Of a DNA stretch of 64,000 nt, positions 11,501-26,500 are shown piece by piece (within the stretch, counting starts at the first letter, position 1; each line of letters starts with the position of its first letter). This DNA comes from Sthenelais limicola. Its lineage: Eukaryota; Annelida; Polychaeta; Phyllodocida; Sigalionidae. Both the position numbers and the translations under genes were made by a program. The DNA lies in assembly GCA_942159475.1 (NCBI GenBank), contig OW804094.1, forward strand, positions 58,152,966-58,216,965. Direction: 5' to 3'. The notes under the pieces were generated by a model that saw nothing but the letters and a program-made list of their open reading frames with translations, ran no database searches and was not told the DNA's origin.

Positions 11501-14500
11501 CGATCGCCAAAGAGTATATTGGAGTATATTAGTACCATCATTTCTGTGAATTTATGGCAAATAATTAATGGTAATATTGCATGAAAACCCCCTAAAATTG
11601 TGTTAAAAATGAATAAATAAATCTGGACCTTCAGTATCACGAATAAGGCAATATTATGCCTAGGGCTACATAATAAATATCTATATATTCAGTGACCTTG
11701 CCAAAATAACGTGTTTAGTATAATATTATTACGAGGGGAGGATCCTAGAGTGTTAGGACCATTGATATGTAATATGACTGTTAATAGGTCTGAATCCGAG
11801 TTTTACAGTCAATGGAATACTGGAGGTTCACCATTACTTTCTACTTGGGCAGTGTTTACGTCAGTGTTTACGTCTGCACTCTTTGATGTATGGCCCACCC
11901 ACTGTGCCACTGCCTAGCATCTGTCCTCCACTGTGCTACTTCACTTTTTATTTAAAGATATTTTGTTTGCAAAATATACATTCTGAGTCATGTTTTGGCA
12001 TATTCTCACAATATTTACAATCATTTTGATCTGTATAGCATAAACATGGGACTTCTAGAAGAGAAAATATTATAATTTGTAAATATATATTTGCAGTTAA
12101 AGAAGTCTGATGAACCCCCAGATGTCAGACTTTGCAACTGACTTTTTCAACTAACTTTTTTTCGGACCAAATTTTTTTCCAACCAAATTTCTTTATCAAC
12201 CAATTTTTTTCCCAGCCGACTTTTTTTTCATGTTTTTTATGTTTTTTTTTACTTTATGAACGACTTTTTCGACTTTACGATCAACTACTTTGACTTTACG
12301 ATCAACTACTTTGACTTTACGATCAACTACTTTGACTTTACGATCAACTATGTTGACTTAATGATCAACTATCTCAACTTTACAAACGACTATCACAACT
12401 TTATGGACAACTATCACAACTTTACTGATGACTGTTTCAAATTCACTATCAACTCTTTCAATTTAACGATCGACTCTTTCAACTTAACGATCGACAATTT
12501 CGACTTCATTTTTTTCAACCCACTTTTTTTACTTTACGATCGACTATTTTGACTTTACAATCGACTATTTTGACTTTACAAAAGACTATTTTGACTTTAC
12601 AAAAGACTATTTTGACTTTACAAAAGCCTATTTCCACTTTACGATTGACTATTTCAACTTAAAAATCAACTATTTCAACTTTTTTTTTGTTTTTAAAGGG
12701 TTTTTTTCCCAACATACCTGCCTCTATTTCAACTTAACAATTGATTATTTCAACTTATCGATCGGCTTTTTCAACTTAACGATCAACTATTTCAACTTCC
12801 CAATCTACTATTTCAACTTCAGTTTTTTCAATCAACTTTTTTTTTAATACTCTGTATGCCTGGCATTTTATATCGCATAATTATAAATGATTGATAAGTA
12901 CATTATAATCACATATTATACTAAGGGTATAATAAAATAAAAATTATGAAAAATGTCATTTAATATTGCCCCAAGAAAATCCATCTCAAAAAACACAGTA
13001 CACATTTTTTGACCTGGGCCCTAGAACAATCAATCTTGTAACTAAGGTAACGTTGGCAACCCCTAGCAAGAAGAATGCACAAATCAGCACCCAATGTAAA
13101 AATCAATCCTTGATAAAGGGCAAATGCCGCCCGAAACGTCAGAACCCAATAAACGCAAACCAAAAACTTACCAAACGCCTCCTGTCCAATCCGTTACTGG
13201 GCTTACCCCATTCAATTAGGATTTTTTTTACTTGACAGTCGAACATTTCGGCTTGACGGCAGACCATTTCAGCTTCATGGCCGACCATTTCAACTTTACA
13301 ACTTTACAATTGACTGTTTCAACTTCACGGCCGACTATCTCGACTTTATGACTTTATGATTGACTATTGACTACTTCAACTTTACGATTGACTATCTTGA
13401 GTTAACTATCGACTATCTCAACTTTACAATCAACTATCTTCATGACCGACTCTTTTGACTTTACAAAGGACTATTTTGACTTTACACTCAACTATTTTGA
13501 CTTCACTGACGATTATTTCGACTTTACTAATGACTATCTTGACTTTACAAACAACTATCTTGACTTAACAAACGACTATCTCAACTTAACAAACAACTAT
13601 CTCAACTTTACAAATGACTACATTCTGTCCACCCTCTGTAGAACCGAAACCCCAACATTAGCCTATACCGGTACTCTTTGAAGTTTTGTTTCTAGAGAGG
13701 GTGGACAGAGTGTATCTTGACTTTACGATCGCTTATTTCAACTTCATGATCAACTTTTTTCGACTTGATGATTGACTTTCGACTTCACAGACAAAAATTT
13801 TCGACTTCACGATCTACTATTTCGACTTCGCCAGTCACACAGATTCACCACAGCTACTACACTCAAATCTGACCCGATGGGGACGAAAGTCCCTGAAAAG
13901 TATGATGGACTTTGAACCGCTTTCTTGTATTGTGTATATACGAATGGGTCTATCCAGCACAGCAATTGTATGGATGGAGAGAGAAAAATGAATGGAAAAT
14001 TAGAAGAGAGGAAAATAGAAAGGAGGGAGAGGTTGTTATTAGAGAGATTATTATCATATTAATATCTACGACCATACTTTCCTTTCCAGTATGAAGACCT
14101 TCGACAGAGATTAGTAGATACAGAATCCCAGTTGTCAGACCTACAAAAATGTATGTATTCCAAGAAATCCCCTGTCTCTATGTTCCTATCGTTATTAACA
14201 ATTTTGTTATTAACAATTTTGTTCAAATTTCACTGTTCCAATATATTGCATGTTCTTTGTGAAACTAAACGATGATTTCTTTGTACATAATTCCCTTGTT
14301 TAGTCAATAACTACCTTGAATAAATATTATGAGAATAATATTTATTTTCAGTACTCGAACCTGTTGTTGACGAATATAGTAACCTTGACCACAGATATAA
14401 CATTGAAAAAGCATGTCGGAATCAAGCCGAGCAGTATGCCACCAAGGTGAGAGAGAACAATACTAACCATGGTATCGTATTTCTGCTCAGGTTGTACTTT

Positions 14501-17500
14501 ACATGTCACGTGAGATTGTTTCTGTCGATGTGTCCCAAATTTCAATTCTTAACTTTTAATAATACGTCTTACAAAATTGCTGTAGGGATAATTTCGTTCC
14601 CATTAACATCATGATCAATTTCTAAAATACTGTGCAGCTAAAAGGTTTCGCGTGCTAATATTTCGCGGTAGGGCATTTCAAAACATTTACGCGGAGAAAT
14701 AATTCCGCGGTTGAGTGCCTCTATGCCCTAGAACTGATATGTGAAACCCATAATTTCGCGGTGCCAGAAATTATTTCGCGGAATTCGCGGTATTTCAGCA
14801 CGCGAAAATTTTTAGCTGCACGGTATTACCCCGGGTAATATGGCCAAATATAATGTGATAGGATATATTTACATGTAGAATTTTGTACGGTGCCTACGGC
14901 GTTATTTTACAAATACCTGCTTCTGTTAAATAGATTTGGCAATTAACTGTTTTTCAACTTAAACACTAGGTTTGAAGTATTTTTGGTAGTTTGTACTCAT
15001 ACTGAACTCGTTCTACCGCGAGGTGGCCTTGCCTCACCATTCGCTTCCCATTTTATGTGAAGGTCACTTGTGTTTTTGTCTCCCAGACTTGGCCGATATA
15101 TATATACGATACACAATACGCTTTGTAAATATTAATCTTTCGGCGATACGACCAAATAACAATGCTACATATCTCACTTACCGGCCATTGCTTTCCCGAA
15201 ACAAACATATCGGACTCTGGTGGTAAAGATATTCCTCTAAACCTCTGGCATTTCCTGTTGTCTCTTCAATAGAGTCATGGAATGCCCTATATCTTAACCA
15301 TGTTATGTAGATACAGAGCCGATCGTTTATTTATACTTCATTTACCACTCAAATTGTTAGATAGCAAATGGAGTATCATAACCTATTACTCATTTTATTA
15401 GGTTGGCCGCAAGAGATAATGTGCTCACCCAACACCATTATTTATGTTCTGTTGGGAGCGTAACGTCTGATGTTTTATTGTGTATTTGTGTTGCTTTATG
15501 TTATACCAACAAGTTCAAAGCATTATGGTATTATCTGGTAACTTTGACCCATGCTAATTTAATATTTAGGCACTTGACAAATATATTAAGCTTATATTTA
15601 TTTCGTAGATTTATTTCCTATATATACAGTTTATTATAAGTGAAAAGTGAAAAAAAGTAATTCTTATGTCGTTTATATTTTTTCTGGGAAATGGTTATTT
15701 CTGATATTGTCTGGTCCCACCCACACGCCATGCATGAAAATAGCATGTTTTGCAAGTATCAATCTCTCTGGATGAATGTTATTTCATGGGGACTCCCATG
15801 CCATCATGTATTGCGGATTCCCTCCCGCATTGTCCCGTGGTATATGCATTTCTTTATATATTAACTATATTTTACTTTGGTCCTGCTCAGTTGTTTGGAT
15901 GCGCGTTCTCAACATTTAAATAGATATTCTATTCTAAATTTGATACACCGAAAGTCATGTTTTAAAATCCTGAGGCAAATAATGTGATATCACTATACGG
16001 AAGTGATGCATCCATGTGCTTCACGGGCGTATTGGGAGGGAGGGCATAGGGGAGGGGGATGAGGTGATAGCTCGCCTTAGTACATATTAGAGTTGGGGTG
16101 TGTTATAGCAATATGATGTACCAGATAAGGAAGAGTTGGACCAGTTACCATGATATGTTCAGTGGGACGCTGTTCGTTTTTACCAAGGCTTATACACTTC
16201 CTAGGAAGAAAACCAAGGTAAAATCTATTCAAAGTCATGTGACTTTTGTGGGGTCAATTGGTGTAGAGTTTCGATTACTGAAAGTTGAGGATCGTTTTCG
16301 AGTGATTGGCACAGGGTTTCGAATTATCGTTCCTTCCAGTTTCATTTCAGTTCATAGATTAATGAGACAATCATTTCCGAACTCACGATTATTAGATGAA
16401 ATATTCATTGGTTTGTTTTTTGAATGTTTTCCATAAAAACAAATAATCCTGTTTTTACATTTCTTGAATGGAAATCCACTGCCTAATGATTGTTACACCT
16501 ACTGTATGCACTTAGTTAAAGCTATGAATAAGCTATGAGTATTTGCTGATCATAATTTTCTTAGTCTTTCTGTTTTATTTTTATTTATTTTTTAGAAATT
16601 TTGTATTTGTGTAAACCTAATATTCCCGTGATACACAATCAAAAATACGATTACAGATTTTCGTTTGATCAATATATCAATATATACTTCTGAAAGTTTA
16701 AAATGTTTAACCATTTAAGATTATACATTTCCTGTTGGACTTATATACATGCAGAAAAAGTCGGATCCATTTTTGTAAAAGATCCTAATGACATACACAG
16801 TTGTTAAAAATTGCCATACACACTGTTGTTGGGCAAAAACTTTTTTTGATCTTTCCCCCTTCAATATGAGAATAAAAGCAAATAAAATTACACATGAGTA
16901 TAAGAGAAGTTTGTGTTTTTAGTCATTTTTCAAGGCAGTTTTGACATCAGCTAAGCCTGTGAGATATAATACCCTGTCATATTATATGAACAGGGCGTAA
17001 TAGGTGTACATGTCACTTAAATTACAGAATCATATTCATCTACAAGCTATTTATACCAAATTAGGTTAGGTCCCTCATTGACCTCCCTATAGTTAGTACA
17101 TTAGCGATCAGCACAAAAAGGACAATGGTAAATTGCAAGACATATCATAACCAGCGATTATCCCTTTTTAATATTTTCTTAATGCTATTCCATTCAAGAT
17201 TCCTCATATTAGCTGCGAGGTTGTTCCATAGTGATGGACCAATGTAGTGCGGTGTATTCTTATATTTCTCCCTATTAGGCCTTATGATCTTCATTACATA
17301 CCCGTCAGCCAGTCTGGTTTCCCTGTTCATTGGTTGAACAAAATTCGGGCCATGCTTTTTGCTTTGCATAATGGAACCTGGAATTCTTGTCTCCGCTCCG
17401 TCCCGATCCAAACCCTAAGCTGCCCCACTATAATTACATTAGCATTGGACCCATTTTCAGAAACCAGTTGCCTCTTTTGTTCCATTCATGAAGCTTCAAG

Positions 17501-20500
17501 AGTTCCCCTGTCGGTCTTTTAATCTCTCTTAATGACTTATTAATCACACATATGCATTTATTGATCTTCTGGTTCTCTAGGTGGTGCAAGAGAACAAGAA
17601 GCTAAAGCGACAATCTCAGATGTTGGTCCAAACGCTGAGCACCGTAGATGTAGATATCACCCAACTACCCCTTCAAGAAGCCATGGAAAATCAATCAAAT
17701 GGGAGCTCGGCTGAGGACCAGACTAAGCACTTCAACGCCATGATTGAAGGTTCTAATATGTTGATGTCTAAAAGTTCTATTATTCGGGTTTTCTTATGAA
17801 ATTACTTTTATGTGCGTGGCTAAACCTTCTAGCGTTCATTTGGAGACAAGTAGTGAGATTTAAGTATTGAGAAATTCTTTGCCTCCTAAAATGATTTTGC
17901 AGTACTTTTGTTTAACTCACACAGAGAATGAATGAACTAAAATCGTTTTGTAATATTTATAGATTTGCAGGAACAACTTGTGAAAGCCCGTTACGAGATA
18001 AAGAAATTGTCAGAAGAACGAGATGCCGCCCTAGACGAGAAGAAACTAGCGGAGAAAAGGGTAATTTATCAAAAAGTTCACAGTAACTTACCAGGTCCTT
18101 GGTATGGTGGATTCATATTCCCTTTGCCCAAAAGCAATACCAGAATCCTATTCAACCAACTAAAGTGTACCGCTAAATAGATTCCAAATAAAATAATTTA
18201 AAAAAAAAAGATCTCGCCTATGCTATCTATAATGTGTCTCACAATTTCAAAAGCCGTATTGTTATAAGCACTTTTATTACTCATTGGAGATTCATATTTC
18301 CTATGTAACATTGCATATAGATAGCATATCTTCATAGTATGGACTCACATATTTCTTTCAAAATTTAAGAACGGAAGGGTGATTATAATATACTATTATG
18401 GTTCGCGCCAGAAATGAACATACATGAATAGATGTGTGTGGTGCCATAGACATGTATTCTTTCTGTGAGTATGTAGATGTACTGAAGTCGACATATTCCT
18501 TTTCACAGTACCAAGCGGAGGTGCAGATGTCGGCGATGCTCAGGTCTTCAATCGATCACCACGAAGGCTCACTCAAGCAGTTTAAAAGGGTTTCAGTGAA
18601 GGCTGTCAATGAGTATGAAGAGGTTGTTAGTAAGTTCCTCACCGAGAGAAAATTAAAGGAAGAGGCTGAAAGATATGCTAGCAAGGTCAGTGGAGACAGA
18701 TTTGTCTACTAAACAACCAGAATGAAGACATTTTTTTTTTTGCAATCTATCCTATATGTCAATTCATCTTAACAATGACATATTTGCTGTCCACTGATAA
18801 AATATTAACTACTCTCTCGTCACGTCTTAAATATAAGTAAATATAGTTATATTCTGTTTAAATTAAGACTAGTTTTTGTTGACACATTTCAAAGGTAAAG
18901 CCCTTTGACATAAATCTTCTATCGTATTGGTATATGTTTGACATTGTGCATCAGGTTTTGTCCGAGAGAGATGCCATGGCCCGGGAGAGCTCTGTGCTCA
19001 TAGCTTCGGCGAACTCAGACGAACGATTACGAAATTCCCTTATGGAAATCGAAGATCTCAATAAGCAGTTAGAAACGGAGAGGACCTTACACAAACAGAA
19101 GGTACAAACTTGCTCAATTTTATTAATCTTTATTTATCTTGTTGCGTATTCGTACTTTACTTTTAAAACCTTTGTTAGCCATGAATAGCCGTTTAATTTT
19201 TCTACCGTTTGGGATGGTATATTTAATAGATCTATCTGTTCCACATGGATTGAGTTATTCTCATTGGAAACGTCATTTTCAAATGGACCGACAACTATAC
19301 AAATTAAAGCTATAATGATTAAAAAGAGGAGGGTATCGCATACTTAGGGTGTTTCCTCTCTCGCCTTAATATGACGAACTGATAATACCAAATATTATAT
19401 ATGTTCACTAGAGAGTAAATCAACCAGTTCTAAGGACTGGTTTATTCATATGCTATATTTATGACACCATTAAAGGTACTTTGGAAACGTTAAGAATGAC
19501 CAGGCATTTTTGAAAGCACATTTCCAAGCGTGTTACAGTTGTGGTGTACTTAAATAAATTAAGGCACCAAAAGGGTGCGCACCAAAAGGGGAAGAACATA
19601 GAGAAAATGAAACCAGAATTGTATTCGGTCCAAGAAAACGTTTTTGATATACATGTGTTATCATTGTAGAGGCCTCGTTGGCAGGAAATTGAATAAAGAA
19701 TGTGATTTTTAAAAAAAAATCAACTAGTCCTTAGGATATTACTTCGTATGTTGACATTTCACGTTTCATCACGATTCTTTTCAATGTAATTTATCTTCAG
19801 ATTCGGGATATGGAGGAAGAACTGAAAAATTCGACGGACGCAAAAGAAATGCAAGACGTAGAAAATCAGCTTCAGGAATCAAATGAACTCATCGCACAAC
19901 TCCGAAAACAAATTGCCGATGTGAGCCAATGGAATGATACGCTCAATAAAAGAAGTTAGTGTTAATTTGTTTTGCTATTCATCATGTATTTATCATTTCT
20001 CCTACCGTGAGCTTTCCTTGTTAGAGACCGGATTCCAAAGGGATGATTGATTTCCCGGGTCCTTGCACTTATTTAACACAAGTTAGGTACCACAGAAATA
20101 GGTTTTCTCCTATATTTTAACATTGTCTATTCCTGATGCAAGACCCTTTAATCTTAAGATTCGTTCGATTAATTAAGCGATATGTGATACAATATAGTAA
20201 CTGATTTAAATTTTGAATCAGAATTTTAGATTGGGAATTATTTGGAAAATTACCCCCGAATCTAGAAAATACGGCTTTGTTAAAAATATGTCGCCATACA
20301 TATTGTTACTGCTACCAAACAATCCTTGGACGCACTTATTGATACAGAATTTCATCTAAATTGGCTTCATATTCTGTTACATTTGATAGTCTGTATCTAT
20401 CATGACGTTCTAATTGGGACTTGTTTTCAGGTGAAGAAGAGTATTATGATGGTGTTGATAGTGATGCTTATATTTATGACACCATTAAAGGTACTTTGGA

Positions 20501-23500
20501 AAAGTTAGAATGACCAGGCATTTTTTAAAGCACATTTCCAAGCGCGTTACGGTTGTGGTGTATTTAAATAAATTAAATGAACATCCTGCTAACTAAAGGA
20601 AAGTAAAGATAAAGAAGTCATTGTTGGCATCTTTGTATAAACGTATGCTTCCCTCTCCCTGAATGCAATTCTGGTGCTGGTTGAAACACATCTTCCCCGG
20701 ACAGAAATACATTATAATTGTGAGCTTACAATATAGTTAATTTAAGTCAAATGCTTTATACAGATCAATCAGCAATTTATTCCATTAAAATTTTGTTGAA
20801 ATGTCGCATCGAAATTATCACAGTCCCAAACTTGTGCATAATCTGAAAAGCATGTTTTCATTACATCACTATTTCTTTCATAATTCATGTAATTGTATGG
20901 CCATCGTCGACGGTATCCCCCGCCGCACATGTGGCATTTACCTGTGGTAAAATAAAAGTTTGAATTTCTGTGGTTTAAATGGATAGTATTTAAATGAACA
21001 CAATTGTAACCAGGAACACAGTATCCTGTTTAAAAGAAATGAGTGTAGTCATAAGTCGCTTTCAAACATGCAATTGCCTTGTAGCAACTTGATGTTAGTA
21101 GCGCTCATAGCCGCCTGTATAATAGCCAGGTTAAAAGGATAGTTAGTGAAATTTAGTGGTAAAATAGACAAAGAAACTATAACTTCCTAATTGTAATTGA
21201 TGATGATACAGATTTCTGCCTTGGTGTGTACCTTCAAACTTTATACTCTCACTCATCATGCTATTTCAAATTAAAATCTATAACCAATAAATGCTATCGA
21301 TTGCTAATGTTTTTTCCCAATATATTAGATGGAGAACTCGAGAGCCGTTTAGACGTTACAGCTCAGAAATTGGACATAGCCGAACAGAAGCTACGACCCC
21401 CACCTCCTCCACCACCGCCACCACTTCCAGCAGGGGGGCTGTTCTCGTAAGTCTAGATTTTGTGTATATTTAACTTCTAAGATTTTGTGTATATTTAACT
21501 CATAAGATATTTTGTTAAAGTTAATGTAAAGTGTTGTTGATTCATCAACAGTATGCTAGACTTGTGCAACTGCAAGTCTTGTTTGATATGCTTTAGAATT
21601 TGAGTCAATAATCAAGTAATCCCTAATCAAATTTTATGGATCTTTGCAATCATTCCTGACAATCGAACTTAATTATTAACCTAGGGTATACTAGGTGATA
21701 CCCCCATTACTACTTTTGATATTGTTGCAAATTTATAGTAATGTTTCTTTTTAAATTAGTTGCATCAAATACAATCACCATCGAAAAAAGAGTGAAAATC
21801 CATCCCCCAAACATCCGTTCTAGATGAATTCAACAAGTTTTTTCTGACTATCAGTTCGAAGCTAACAGACAAAAAACCCTTATATTTCAAGTGGCTAAAA
21901 ATCAAATAGAAGATTCGCATGCCGCCTTGTTCTCATTTTCACCAGTGTCCCATAAATTTGTAGAGAAAATCATAAGAAAAATAGACAAAAACAAAAATTC
22001 AGGTATTGAACAAGTACCTGCTCATATACTCAAGCCATGTCTCATTGGTTTGTCAATACAAACGACTCATATTGTAAACCTGTCTGTCTCCCAAAGTATT
22101 TTTTTTTAAGAACAATTTTATTGGTCAAAGTTTCACATCAGATGCGATAATTCTCATTTGCCAACTTCAAAACATATCTATCACATATACAATCAATGAG
22201 TTTTAACGTTAATTCTTGTTCGTACTATATTACTACTCGATACAGTCACCTACATAGCTAATTAATATTATTATCATGTACAGTAACATCTTCCAGCGAT
22301 TATGCCACAGAGCTTTAAACAAGAAATTTTGGTGTGGACCAAGGAAAGAACGGTTTCCCCCGATATATAGATCATACCATAACCCTGCATCTAACCTCTT
22401 AGACTCGGATAATGTTCCACGTAGCTTAGACTTGGTGCGGGAAAAAGGGTTGTCAAGCACTCAGAAGTACAACACACGTTACTAATGTTGCATGAATAAG
22501 TCCTCATGACGCACATTATTGCGTCGTACTCGGCATGGGCATTCAGCTAGAATGTAATATAGGCCTACTTTCCCTCCGATCTTCCTTATTGGACCAGTAT
22601 TAATGAAAATAAATATCTGAATGAAGGAAGGGCTGTTCTTCCTAACTTTACTTGGATGAATTATGTGTGTAAATAGCGTTTTTCACTCCATTTCTACCGA
22701 TCCTGTCAGTTGACAAAATTTCACCTGAACTCTCCGTGTTGAATCTCGCTGAAAAGTTGTCACTTATGTAACAGTAAAGTTTTCCTCATTTATTCCTTAT
22801 TTAAATACACATGTTGATAGAACTACTATAGCTATGGGGGTAGAAAAGCATGCTCTTTCAGAATTTAAAGATCTTGACAATGTATTTCGAGTAGAAATAG
22901 CGTTTTTTATTGTTTCGCGGGAGCGTGATTTCCCCGCGATGTGCCTGCCACAACCCAATTGGGTCAGGTCGTCAGAAAATGTACAATCATTACAACACGA
23001 CAATGAATTATGAATAGACATTTTATTCAACTTGGGCTACATTTTGAAGACCACAATATTTGATGAAAATACATTGCATACATGAGAGGTGTTGAGATTG
23101 ACATAATAGTTGAAGATTCACAGGATCTGATGTAAAGATATTCTGTAATAAACATAGCATACATCATATGATAATTCAACATGAGTCTGTGGAGAAGTAA
23201 GCAATGCAATGTCATTGGAATGTCTTTGAGTATATATTCTTTGAGACGAGAATCCGGGTATTTACAGGTGGCGCTACGATCGGCAGCAAAAACTCGGGTG
23301 AATACACCAGCTGAGTGCCATAGGCGCTGACGCTAAAATACCTGTTTTCAACCCCTTTGAAACCATACATAAACGGGTCAAAATGCTATGAGCATACATG
23401 TATATATCAAGTATTGTTCATACATTGCAGTCGCTGGTTCCGTTTTCCCGACAATTGTGTATAATTTAAGAAATCGAGGGGGAAAGTTGGAGATTTTAAG

Positions 23501-26500
23501 CTTGGTTGCTATGGTCGTCAAGGGCCAGAGTCCCCCAAGTACCGGCCCACTGCCCGGCAGTGGGGTGAAAGTAAACAATGGGGGAAATCTCAGCATTACT
23601 GTCGATTTTAGGCAATAAATGTTGCGGAAATGTTGCTCATGTTCATTATGAATATATTCTATGATATGGATTTTAATATTATATATGATTAATTGTTCAA
23701 AATTGCACAAAATCAGTTCGTTCCTAGAAGTGTGGATGCACTGTCACGTGACCAGATGAGCGGAGGCCGTCTCTCCCTATACCTATAATAGGTAATTAAT
23801 TATAAAATGCCAATGCGAAGCAATTTAGAGTATAAGTATCAATTCGAGATATTAGCAAGAGCAGTATGGATGGAATTCATGTACTGTCTTTGTGAGTTTA
23901 TATATGAGTAGACCGCATCTGAGGTCCAAGTCCCGTGTAATTTCACATCAGTTAAGGATGCGTTTCCTTCGTGGAAAACATAGCTCGCGCCACCGCGACG
24001 GAGGCTATGCAGAGAGTAGTGAGAAGAATTGAGTCTGAGATTGTTCATGGCTTGGAGCCATTGTGAAGCCAAGTACCGGGTAGTCATGGCCAGACCACCT
24101 CTGAACTGGAGTAGTGGAGAGAGGAGCTCGGAAGGCTGGATGGTATGAAGAATTGTCAGAGCAGTATGTAAGCAGATATTACTATTCACTATTTTGGGAA
24201 CAAATATAGAGACAGGAATTCGTCCTGTTTGCATGGTTTTTGACCATTTGATTGAAATATTAACACCAGAATTAGATAGCACAATATCACCAGTTGTCAT
24301 GTGGCGAGTAAGATCAAACGCATTAGGTGATTGAGGGGCAACATTACTCTGACGTAGGAAGCCTAGGAACATTAGGCTGTAAGCCACTCTGAGCTGTGGT
24401 CCATACTCATGGAAGTACAGAGAGGATATCACCTTGGAGAGAATGGCTGGCGTTACCGGAAGCTTCTGTGTGGGGATGTGGCGAAGAGAGAGCTCGAGGC
24501 CCCTTATCGCGTTGAGCACCAGCGGAGATTGGAAGGAGGCAGGATCGAGGCCTGCCAGCCTGAAGAAAGTCCTTATGTGGCTCAGGGCATTCTTGATTGT
24601 CGCAGGTACCTCGGTAAAGCGGGCCAAGTACTCAATGTACCAGCACGCTTCCCGGGGATTGATGGTAGTAAAGTTGAGGTCGACTATGTTACAGAAGCCG
24701 ATGAAGGTTGCCATGGCAGACTTCTGATTAGAGATGGTACCTGGTCTGTGCGCTTCATGTTGTCCAGCTAGCGCAGCTGAGTCTAATGACGCCAGGAGTT
24801 GGGGATCTTTTTGTTTACTTAGGCCTACTGAAAAGTTTCGCTCATATATGCCTTATTTAAAAACTGACCTTGATATAAACACATATTTAGGCGTAGAAAA
24901 GCATGCCCTTTCCGAATTTCATGTTTTTGGCAATTTATTTTGAGTAGAAATAGCAATTTTTATCAATTTGTGGGAGCGTAAAATCCCCGCGATGTGTACA
25001 CGAATGCGTCTGAAATTCAGGTGGGACGATGCTGAGTTGTGTTTTCTATTTATACCCTGAATGCGGACGTTTCTACAGCAGGCAAAAACTGGAACCTATT
25101 TAAGGTTTAGAAGATCTTAATATGAGAAACACACGGAAGAAGGAGATACAGTTAGGATTCGACACCGGCTGTCAAGAGACCGCCCTTTTATTGAAATTGG
25201 TCAAATCAATTTAATTCAATTTTTAAAGAAAAATTTTTCTTCTCACAAGTCAAGTCCAGTTCAGTGGTAGTGGAGCGAGTGTCTGTGCACCGTCCAGAGG
25301 CAATCCATAGCCAGCGGTAGGGGGCGGTGGTCATCAACATATAGTTCTATATATAGCAAGGCAATCCATAGATCCAATATAAACTGTTGGTGCCAAAAGA
25401 ATAAGATCTTGATACATGCTGAAAAATGCAATGTTGTTAATTTTGCTATCATCAAAAAGAGCAACAAACACGATCTCTACCTAAAACTTGGCAGCTCAGT
25501 AGGCTACTGGCTGGGGCTGCAGAATATAAATCCGTAGGATTTCTCCTAGACGTAAAGCGACCCAGATGGTGGCACTAGTTGCCGTCAAGGTAACTCTCCT
25601 GAGAGTTTTTGCACAGTTGCACCACATCTAAGGGTTGAGACAAGGTAGCTACGGATTTAACCATTATTGCTTTTATAACGCAAAAACGTTCTTTAAAGGG
25701 GAACACTGGACTTGGTATAATACCATTTCAGACGTTGGGAAAAACTATAATTTGATGTTTTGTACATTGTAATATGTAATTCAATCATTTATAAGTCAAT
25801 GGGGAGTCATCTTTTCATGTTCTAACTGGTTATTATCCGGAATGGTGGCGGGAACCATATTCCCAGAATGCTATGCGAAAATGACGCCAGGCAAGCGCTA
25901 GCACAATTCCGTCTCTTGTAAGCTGCCATAGGTCTACTGTTATATTTGCCGGGGACCGTTGAGATTGTTTTGGTTTGCTCAAATCGGCTCCAACTACTCA
26001 CTCGCCCTACTGCTACTGCAAACTCCTCCTTCAACCCACTACTTTCGTCTTCAGAAGCCTTCAACACCAAAGAGAGGATTGGAATAAACTTTCTCTTCCT
26101 CATTCTCATTACTTGCCTACAGAGTGTTATGTAGACCTATAAGGCTATTGTAGAGGAATATGTAGACGTCTGAAAAATTCTTCTGTTAGGTTAGCTCGCA
26201 CAGGGACCCCACCCAGAAAAAAACATTGCAGGAAAAACATCGCAGAATTAGGTTAGCGAGAGAAAGCCAGCCCAGAAAAAATGATTGTTCAAAAACATCG
26301 CTAAATTTGAAAAACGTCGCATCCAGAAAAATCCTCGCAAACATTGTGAGGGATTTTCACGGCCATTTCCCTTGCAGAACTGTGAGCAGAATCATTCCCA
26401 TCACACAATTTTAAATAGGCATAAATGTACCTTTAAGCTGTCCAATCTTCATGGTTATATAACTTTTAATAATCCTGAGAAGTAAAGGAGCTGTAATCAA

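Noticed and set aside
12256..12552. 98-codon Phe/Asp/Tyr-rich repetitive protein
   Set aside because: Created by the 21-bp minisatellite period; no start context, splice sites or independent support.
16098..16436. 112-codon open frame in shootin-1 intron 4
   Set aside because: No recognisable domain, no splice logic with neighbours, and composition typical of chance frames.
24409..24771. Plus-strand frames over the recombinase gene
   Set aside because: They are antisense shadows of the minus-strand tyrosine recombinase, which has the catalytic motifs.
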